Both the position numbers and the translations under genes were made by a program. A stretch of 60,000 nt of DNA from NCBI RefSeq assembly GCF_963678635.1, contig NW_026971149.1, positions 312,001-372,000 on the forward strand. Reading direction: 5' to 3'. The notes beneath the pieces are model-generated. The model ran no database searches, was not told the DNA's origin, and saw only the letters and a program-made list of their open reading frames with translations. The stretch is from Symsagittifera roscoffensis (lineage: Eukaryota > Xenacoelomorpha > Acoela > Convolutidae). Below are positions 52,995-60,000 of this stretch, one piece after another (position 1 is the stretch's first letter; each line of letters begins with the position of its first letter).

Positions 52995-53683
52995 GAAGTT
53001 TTAGGCAAAATTCTTGAAGTTTTGATCTTTTTCAGGTATTTATGGACGAATAAAAAAGTTTTATTTCAATTTTTTTGTAAGTATGAAAAATTTAGAAGTT
53101 CAGCTTTAGTAGAGACAACTAATTGACGCACTTTTTACGGAACATATCCAAAACCTGCGTCAAAAGCTTGAGCGTTCAAATCATTTCAGAAGGTGAATTA
53201 TTAGCTAAAACCAAACGTTCCATGGGCGGAGGACTGAAAACCAAAAAATTTAAGAGAACAGCAAAAAAATGAGTTTTGACCTAACTTTAGAAGTGCAACA
53301 GCTTCTGAAGATCAAAAAACGCGGAAAAAACCAATTTACATGAAAACTTCCCTGATTCGATAAGAAACAAAAACGTTATATCGAGACAAGATTTGTCAAT
53401 ATTTGTTCGACGGCCAATTTTAGCTCAAAAGAGTGCTAACCCGTTCTTGCTCTCATGGAAACTGATTATCATCATGAATTAACAAAAAATGATTAAAAGA
53501 AGTGCGCCAAAAATACAAAAAACTACCCAGAAATGTGTTCTGAAGTTACCAGCCCAAGTAGGAAATTATTTCGAGAAAACTCAGAGAGGGTAAAAAGAAA
53601 ATGACTGTTGACTTAAATTTACAAACTGAACTGCTGAAAGGTTTCAAATATAATAAGTTTATCTAAGCACTCATACTCCATAC

Positions 53684-53765
53684 GACAGGGTGGCCGAGTG
53701 GTTAAGGCGTTGGACTGCTAATCCAATACGTTCTACGTGCGTGGGTTCGAATCCCATCCCTGTCG
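53684..53765 (+). tRNA. tRNA-Ser (anticodon GCT), consensus copy
   Basis: All four stems pair completely and every invariant loop base is present, so this is a good candidate for a working gene. It is identical to 59370. Confidence 0.92.
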
Positions 53766-54012
53766 GAAGCTAAAGGCAAAACTCTTGAAGTTTTGATTTC
53801 TTTCAGGTACTTACGGACGAAGGTGAACTTTTTTGTATAAAAATAGAAAATTAACCAGAAAACTGTTCTGAAGTTACCAGGCCAAGTAGGAAACCAATTC
53901 GAGAAAACTCAGACATGGTAAAAACAAAATGACTGTTGAGTTGAAATTTCAAACTGAACTGCTGAAAGTTTTCAATTAGAATAAGCTTATCTAAGGCACA
54001 AGTCCTAGGTAC

Positions 54013-54094
54013 GACAGGGTGGCCGGGTGGTTAAGGCGTTGAACTGCTCATCCAATATGTTCTACAATCGTGGGTTCGAATCCCATCCCTGGCA
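54013..54094 (+). pseudogene. tRNA-Ser(GCT)-like, GGGTGG variant
   Basis: Anticodon arm TTGAA-CTGCTCA-TCCAA, variable arm changed (TCTACAATCG), acceptor 3' strand CCCTGGC followed by A. Confidence 0.65.
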
Positions 54095-54652
54095 GAAGTT
54101 TTAGGCGGAATTCTTGAAGTTTTGATCTTTTTCAAGTATTTATGGACGAATAAAAAAGATTTATATGAATTTTTTCGTAGGTACGAAAATTTTAGAAGTA
54201 TCATCTTTCGTAGAGACAACTAATTGACACACTTTTTACGGATTATATCCAAAATCTGCGTCAAATGCTTGAGCGTTTAAATCATTTCAGAAAGTGAACT
54301 ACTTGCTAAAACAAAACGTTTCATGGGCAGATGAATGACACCCAATTAATTTGAGAGGGCAGCAAAAAAATGAATTTTGACTCAAATCTAGAAGTGCAAC
54401 AGCTTCTGAAGATCAAAAAACGCGGAAAAACCTATTTACATGAAAACTTCCCTGATTCGATAAGAAACAAAAACGTTACATCGAGACAAGATTTGTCAAT
54501 TTTTGTTCGACGGCCAATTTCAGCTCAAAATAGTGCTAACCCGTTCTTGCTCTCATGGAAACTGATTATCATCATGAATTAACAAAAAATGATTAAAAGA
54601 AGTTGAAAGGTTGCAATTATAATAAGTTTATCTAAGCACTGATACTCCATAC

Positions 54653-54734
54653 GACAGGGTGGCCGAGTGGTTAAGGCGTTGGACAGCTAGTCCAATACGT
54701 ACTACGAGCGTGGGTTCGAATCCCATCCCTGTCG
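54653..54734 (+). pseudogene. tRNA-Ser(GCT)-like, position 33 altered
   Basis: Stems pair, but the anticodon loop is CAGCTAG, so U33 is replaced by A. This is usually incompatible with efficient decoding. It may be transcribed. Confidence 0.55.
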
Positions 54735-55413
54735 GAAGCTAAAGGCAAAACTCTTGAAGTTTTGATTTCTTTCAGGTACTTACGAACGAATGTCAACTTT
54801 TTTGTAAGTATGAAAAATTTAGAAGTTCGGCTTTAATAGAGACAACTAATTGACGCACTTTTTACGGAACGTATCCACAATCTGCGTCAAAATCTTGAGC
54901 GTTTAAATCATTTCAGAAGGTGAATTATTTGCTAAAACCAAACGCTCCATGGGCAGAGGAATGAAAACCAAAAAATTTAAGAGAACAGCAAAAAAATGAG
55001 TTTCTGACTAAACTTTAGAAGTGCAACAGCTTCTGAAGATCAAAAAACGCCGAAAAAAACCTATTTACATTTAAAAATACCTGATTTGAAAACAAACAAA
55101 AACGTTACATCGAGACAAGATTTGTCAAATTTTGTTCGACGGCCAATTTTAGCTCAAAAGAGTGCTAACCCGTTCTTGCTCTCATGGAAACTGATTATCA
55201 TCATGAATTAACAAAAAATGATTAAAAGAAGTGCGCAAAAAATAAAAAAAAACTACCCAGAAAACTGTTCTGAAGTTACCAGCCCAAGTAGGAAATTAAT
55301 TCGAGAAAACTCAGAGAGGGTAAAAATAAAATGACTGTTGACTTAAATTTACAAACTGAACTGCTGAAAGGTTTCAATTAGAATAAGTTTATCTAAGCAT
55401 ATATTCTCCATAC

Positions 55414-55495
55414 GACAGGGTGGCCGAGTGGTTAAGGCGTTGGACTGCTAATCCAATACGTTCCACGTGCGTGGGTTCGAATCCCATCCCTGTCG
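55414..55495 (+). tRNA. tRNA-Ser (anticodon GCT)
   Basis: Consensus apart from one T to C change in the variable loop. All stems intact. Confidence 0.9.
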
Positions 55496-55656
55496 GAAGC
55501 AAATGGCAAAACTCTTGAAGTTTTGATCTTTTTCAGGTATTTTTGGATAAAAAAAAATTTTATGTGAATTTTTTGTAAGTATGAAAAATTTAGAAGTTCA
55601 GCTTTAGAAGAGACAACTAATTGACGCACTTTTTACAGAACATTTCCAAAATCTGC

Positions 55657-55718
55657 GGGTGGTTAGGTCGTTGAACTGTTAATCCAATACATTCTACGTT
55701 CGAACCCCATCCCTGGCG
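55657..55718 (+). pseudogene. 5'-truncated tRNA-Ser relic with extra deletion
   Basis: Same junction as the others, lacking 8 further bases in the T arm (ACGTTCGAACCCC). The anticodon position reads GTT because of CTGTTAA. Confidence 0.8.
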
Positions 55719-56396
55719 GAAGTTTTAGGCAAAACTCTTGAAGTTTTGATTTCTTTCAGGTACTTACGAACGAATGTCAACTTTTTTGTAAGTATGAAAA
55801 ATTTAGAAGTTCGGCTTTAATAGAGACAACTAATTGACGCACTTTTTACGGAACGTATCCACAATCTGCGTCAAAACCTTGAGCGTTTAAATCATTTCAG
55901 AAGGTGAATTATTTGCTAAAACCAAACGCTCCATGGGCAGAGGAATGAAAACCAAAAAATTTAAGAGAACAGCAAAAAAATGAGTTTCTGACTAAACTTT
56001 AGAAGTGCAACAGCTTCTAAAGATCAAAAAACGCGGAAAAAAACCTATTTACATTAAAAAATCCCTGATTTGAAAACAAACAAAAACGTTACATCGAGAC
56101 AAGATTTGTCAAATTTTGTTCGACGGCCAATTTCAGCTCAAAATAGTGCTAACCCGTTCTTGCTCTCATGGAAACTGATTATCATCATGAATTAACAAAA
56201 AATGATTAAAAGAAGTGCGCCAAAAATAAAAAAAACTACCCAGAAAACTGTTCTGAAGTTACCAGCCCAAGTAGGAAATTAATTCGAGAAAACTCAGAGA
56301 GGGTAAAAATAAAATGACTGTTGACTTAAATTTACAAACTGAACTGCTGAAAGGTTTCAATTAGAATAAGTTTATCTAAGCATACATTCTCCATAC

Positions 56397-56478
56397 GACA
56401 GGGTGGCCGAGTGGTTAAGGCGTTGGACTACTAATCCAATACGTTCAACGTGCGTGGGTTCGAATCCCATCCCTGTCG
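56397..56478 (+). tRNA. tRNA-Ser with anticodon ACT
   Basis: A structurally complete copy: acceptor GACAGGG/CCCTGTC, anticodon arm TTGGA-CTACTAA-TCCAA, variable arm ACGTT/AACGT, consensus T arm. The only decoding change is anticodon GCT to ACT. If A34 became inosine it could read AGU and AGC; without that it would favour AGU. Confidence 0.8.
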
Positions 56479-56639
56479 GAAGCAAATGGCAAAACTCTTG
56501 AAGTTTTGATCTTTTTCAGGTATTTTTGGATTAAAAAAAATTTTATGTGAATTTTTTGTAAGTATGAAAAATTTAGAAGTTCAGCTTTAGAAGAGACAAC
56601 TAATTGACGCACTTTTTACAGAACATTTCCAAAATCTGC

Positions 56640-56709
56640 GGGTGGTTAGGTCGTTGAACTGTTAATCCAATACATTCTACGTTCGTGGGTTCGAACCCCA
56701 TCCCTGGCG
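56640..56709 (+). pseudogene. 5'-truncated tRNA-Ser relic
   Basis: Same junction. Anticodon loop CTGTTAA, so the anticodon position reads GTT. Confidence 0.8.
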
Positions 56710-57387
56710 GAAGTTTTAGGCAAAACTCTTGAAGTTTTGATTTCTTTCAGGTACTTACGAACGAATGTCAACTTTTTTGTAAGTATGAAAAATTTAGAAG
56801 TTCGGCTTTAATAGAGACAACTAATTGACGCACTTTTTACGGAACGTATCCACAATCTGCGTCAAAACCTTGAGCGTTTAAATCATTTCAGAAGGTGAAT
56901 TATTTGCTAAAACCAAACGCTCCATGGGCAGAGGAATGAAAACCAAAAAATTTAAGAGAACAGCAAAAAAATGAGTTTCTGACTAAACTTTAGAAGTGCA
57001 ACAGCTTCTAAAGATCAAAAAACGCGGAAAAAAACCTATTTACATTAAAAAATCCCTGATTTGAAAACAAACAAAAACGTTACATCGAGACAAGATTTGT
57101 CAAATTTTGTTCGACGGCCAATTTCAGCTCAAAATAGTGCTAACCCGTTCTTGCTCTCATGGAAACTGATTATCATCATGAATTAACAAAAAATGATTAA
57201 AAGAAGTGCGCCAAAAATAAAAAAAACTACCCAGAAAACTGTTCTGAAGTTACCAGCCCAAGTAGGAAATTAATTCGAGAAAACTCAGAGAGGGTAAAAA
57301 TAAAATGACTGTTGACTTAAATTTACAAACTGAACTGCTGAAAGGTTTCAATTAGAATAAGTTTATCTAAGCATACATTCTCCATAC

Positions 57388-57469
57388 GACAGGGTGGCCG
57401 AGTGGTTAAGGCGTTGGACTACTAATCCAATACGTTCAACGTGCGTGGGTTCGAATCCCATCCCTGTCG
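57388..57469 (+). tRNA. tRNA-Ser with anticodon ACT
   Basis: Identical to the copy at 56397, 991 bases upstream. The two adjacent units share the ACT anticodon and the variable-arm change, so they are recent duplicates. Confidence 0.8.
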
Positions 57470-57629
57470 GAAGCAAATGGCAAAACTCTTGAAGTTTTGA
57501 TCTTTTTCAGGTATTTTTGGATTAAAAAAATTATATGTGAATTTTTTGTAAGTATGAAAAATTTAGAAGTTCAGCTTTAGAAGAGACAACTAATTGACGC
57601 ACTTTTTACAGAACATTTCCAAAATCTGC

Positions 57630-57699
57630 GGGTGGTTAGGTCGTTGAACTGTTAATCCAATACATTCTACGTTCGTGGGTTCGAACCCCATCCCTGGCG
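57630..57699 (+). pseudogene. 5'-truncated tRNA-Ser relic
   Basis: Identical in type to 56640 (CTGTTAA loop). Confidence 0.8.
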
Positions 57700-58377
57700 G
57701 AAGTTTTAGGCAAAACTCTTGAAGTTTTGATTTCTTTCAGGTACTTACGAACGAATGTCAACTTTTTTGTAAGTATGAAAAATTTAGAAGTTCGGCTTTA
57801 ATAGAGACAACTAATTGACGCACTTTTTACGGAACGTATCCACAATCTGCGTCAAAATCTTGAGCGTTTAAATCATTTCAGAAGGTGAATTATTTGCTAA
57901 AACCAAACGCTCCATGGGCAGAGGAATGAAAACCAAAAAATTTAAGAGAACAGCAAAAAAATGAGTTTCTGACTAAACTTTAGAAGTGCAACAGCTTCTA
58001 AAGATCAAAAAACGCGGAAAAAAACCTATTTACATTAAAAAATCCCTGATTTGAAAACAAACAAAAACGTTACATCGAGACAAGATTTGTCAAATTTTGT
58101 TCGACGGCCAATTTCAGCTCAAAATAGTGCTAACCCGTTATTGCTCTCATGGAAACTGATTATCATCATGAATTAACAAAAAATGATTAAAAGAAGTGCG
58201 CCAAAAATAAAAAAAACTACCCAGAAAACTGTTCTGAAGTTACCAGCCCAAGTAGGAAATTAATTCGAGAAAACTCAGAGAGGGTAAAAATAAAATGACT
58301 GTTGACTTAAATTTACAAACTGAACTGCTGAAAGGTTTCAATTAGAATAAGTTTATCTAAGCATACATTCTCCATAC

Positions 58378-58459
58378 GACAGGGTGGCCGAGTGGTTAAG
58401 GCGTTGGACTGCTAATCCAATACGTTCTACGTGCGTGAGTTCGAATCCCATCCCTGTCG
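58378..58459 (+). tRNA. tRNA-Ser (anticodon GCT), T-stem mismatch
   Basis: Consensus except GTGAG in the T stem, which makes one A-C mismatch next to the B box. Possibly weakened. Confidence 0.7.
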
Positions 58460-58621
58460 GAAGCAAAACGCAAAACTCTTGAAGTTTTGATCTTTTTCAG
58501 GTATTTTTGGACGAAAAAAAAGTTTTATGTGAATTTTTTGTAAGTATGAAAAATTTAGAAGTTCAGCTTTAGAAGAGACAACTAATTGACGCACTTTTTA
58601 CAGAACATTTCCAAAATCTGC

Positions 58622-58691
58622 GGGTGGTTAGGGCGTTGAACTGCTAATCCAATACATTCTACGTTCGTGGGTTCGAACCCCATCCCTGGCG
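58622..58691 (+). pseudogene. 5'-truncated tRNA-Ser relic
   Basis: Same junction, with CTGCTAA retained (anticodon position GCT). Confidence 0.8.
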
Positions 58692-59369
58692 GAAGTTTTA
58701 GGCAAAACTCTTGAAGTTTTGATTTCTTTCAGGTACTTACGAACGAATGTCAACTTTTTTGTAAGTATGAAAAATTTAGAAGTTCGGCTTTAATAGAGAC
58801 AACTAATTGACGCACTTTTTACGGAACGTATCCACAATCTGCATCAAAATCTTGAGCGTTTAAATCATTTCAGAAGGTGAATTATTTGCTAAAACCAAAC
58901 GCTCCATGGGCAGAGGAATGAAAACCAAAAAATTTAAGAGAACAGCAAAAAAATGAGTTTCTGACTAAACTTTAGAAGTGCAACAGCTTCTGAAGATCAA
59001 AAAACGCGGAAAAAAACCTATTTACATTAAAAAATCCCTGATTTGAAAACAAACAAAAACGTTACATCGAGACAAGATTTGTCAAATTTTGTTCGACGGC
59101 CAATTTTAGCTCAAAAGAGTGCTAACCCGTTCTTGCTCTCATGGAAACTGATTATCATCATGAATTAACAAAAAATGATTAAAAGAAGTGCGCCTAAAAT
59201 AAAAAAAACTACCCAGAAAACTGTTCTGAAGTTACCAGCCCAAGTAGGAAATTAATTCGAGAAAACTCAGAGAGGGTAAAAATAAAATGACTGTTGACTT
59301 AAATTTACAAACTGAACTGCTGAAAGGTTTCAATTAGAATAAGTTTATCTAAGCATATATTCGCCATAC

Positions 59370-59451
59370 GACAGGGTGGCCGAGTGGTTAAGGCGTTGGA
59401 CTGCTAATCCAATACGTTCTACGTGCGTGGGTTCGAATCCCATCCCTGTCG
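59370..59451 (+). tRNA. tRNA-Ser (anticodon GCT), consensus copy
   Basis: Identical to the consensus and to 53684. Complete cloverleaf. Confidence 0.92.
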
Positions 59452-59613
59452 GAAGCAAAAGGCAAAACTCTTGAAGTTTTGATCTTTTTCAGGTATTTTT
59501 GGACGAAAAAAAAGTTTTATGTGAATTTTTTGTAAGTATGAAAAATATAGAAGTTCAGCTTTAGAAGAGACAACTAATTGACGCACTTTTTACAGAACAT
59601 TTCCAAAATCTGC

Positions 59614-59683
59614 GGGTGGTTAGGGCGTTGAACTGCTAATCCAATACATTCTACGTTCGTGGGTTCGAACCCCATCCCTGGCG
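59614..59683 (+). pseudogene. 5'-truncated tRNA-Ser relic
   Basis: Same CTGCG/GGTGG junction, anticodon position GCT, T arm intact. Without the acceptor 5' strand and A box it cannot be a normal gene. Confidence 0.8.
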
Positions 59684-60000
59684 GAAGTTTTAGGCAAAAC
59701 TCTTGAAGTTTTGATTTCTTTCAGGTACTTACGAACGAATGTCAACTTTTTTGTAAGTATGAAAAATTTAGAAGTTCGGCTTTAATAGAGACAACTAATT
59801 GACGCACTTTTTACGGAACGTATCCACAATCTGCATCAAAATCTTGAGCGTTTAAATCATTTCAGAAGGTGAATTATTTGCTAAAACCAAACGCTCCATG
59901 GGCAGAGGAATGAAAAACAAAAAATTTAAGAGAACAGCAAAAAAATGAGTTTCTGACTAAACTTTAGAAGTGCAACAGCTTCTGAAGATCAAAAAACGCG

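Larger units (their letters stand above)
39732..60000 (+). repeat. Right arm of tRNA-Ser tandem array
   Basis: More than 35 tRNA-Ser-like sequences lie on the plus strand, interrupted only by the duplicated retrotransposon end at 42791-44399. From about 55,000 the unit is a regular 983-992 bp, with one full-length tRNA followed about 242 bases later by a 5'-truncated relic; adjacent units there are almost identical. The array runs off the window end, so the total copy number is unknown. Confidence 0.9.

Noticed and set aside
42472-55629. Repeated minus-strand frames of 60-66 codons ending in a similar peptide (for example 48655-48855, 51069-51269, 51615-51815, 55432-55629)
   Set aside because: They are antisense readings of the tRNA-Ser sequence and its spacer. 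Their similarity follows from the tandem DNA repeat; the xxDGIRTHxR-type tail is the usual spurious translation of an antisense tRNA-Ser.
6957-60000. CRISPR-like or satellite interpretation of the array
   Set aside because: The units are 0.7-1 kb and centre on tRNA-Ser sequences, and the context is eukaryotic. It is a tRNA gene array rather than a short-repeat array or simple satellite.

Overview
The window is AT-rich animal genomic DNA with no recognisable single-copy host protein gene. It has two intertwined components: a long tandem array of tRNA-Ser genes and tRNA-Ser relics, and one very large Ty3/gypsy-type LTR retrotransposon inserted in that array. Eukaryotic origin rests on the LTR element (gag CCHC knuckles, DTGA protease, YVDD reverse transcriptase, RNase H, HHCC/DDE integrase), on type II tRNA-Ser genes without an encoded CCA, and on the absence of bacterial gene organisation. 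I cannot place the phylum with confidence; an invertebrate is likely.

Layout. 1-4100 holds decayed, mostly non-coding DNA with remnants of an older retroelement (a primer-binding-site-like motif at 1501, gag-like fragments, a protease-like fragment at 3760-3987). 4100-6780 is AT-rich sequence with one GC-richer island at about 4862-5275. From about 6783 to the end, apart from the retroelement, the DNA is a tRNA-Ser tandem array. The left arm (6783-17013) has units of about 765 bp with one tRNA-like sequence each, mostly degenerate. The right arm (39732-60000) has units of about 990 bp with one full-length tRNA-Ser and one 5'-truncated tRNA relic; its rightmost copies are nearly identical and carry intact genes. 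Some units have the rare anticodon ACT instead of GCT. The right arm also shows a 2.96-kb higher-order duplication and a duplication of about 4.65 kb that copied the 3' end of the retrotransposon with its flank.

The retrotransposon (17014-39731, about 22.7 kb) has LTRs of 884 and 871 bp that differ at roughly 3% of positions by eye. It has a 3.1-kb leader full of short ACCCTCCG/CGGAGGGT motifs and a duplicated hairpin with compensatory changes. Then come gag in two frames, and pol (protease, reverse transcriptase, RNase H, acidic linker, integrase) ending in a region that resembles a macro (ADP-ribose-binding) domain. After a spacer with a 20-bp perfect palindrome comes about 7 kb of further coding sequence. 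That begins with a coiled-coil/basic segment and an SGNH (GDSL) hydrolase domain and continues into about 1,450 residues I cannot assign. Stops and frameshifts interrupt pol and the downstream ORFs, so this copy is probably dead. The macro-like domain, the SGNH hydrolase and the long accessory region are the most unusual content.

How it fits together: an active element of this family would make Gag and Gag-Pol from the 5' LTR, and perhaps the accessory polyprotein from a second transcript. After insertion about 116 bp upstream of a tRNA unit, the element was caught up in the unequal exchange that keeps expanding and homogenising the array, which left an extra 3' LTR at 43515-44399.
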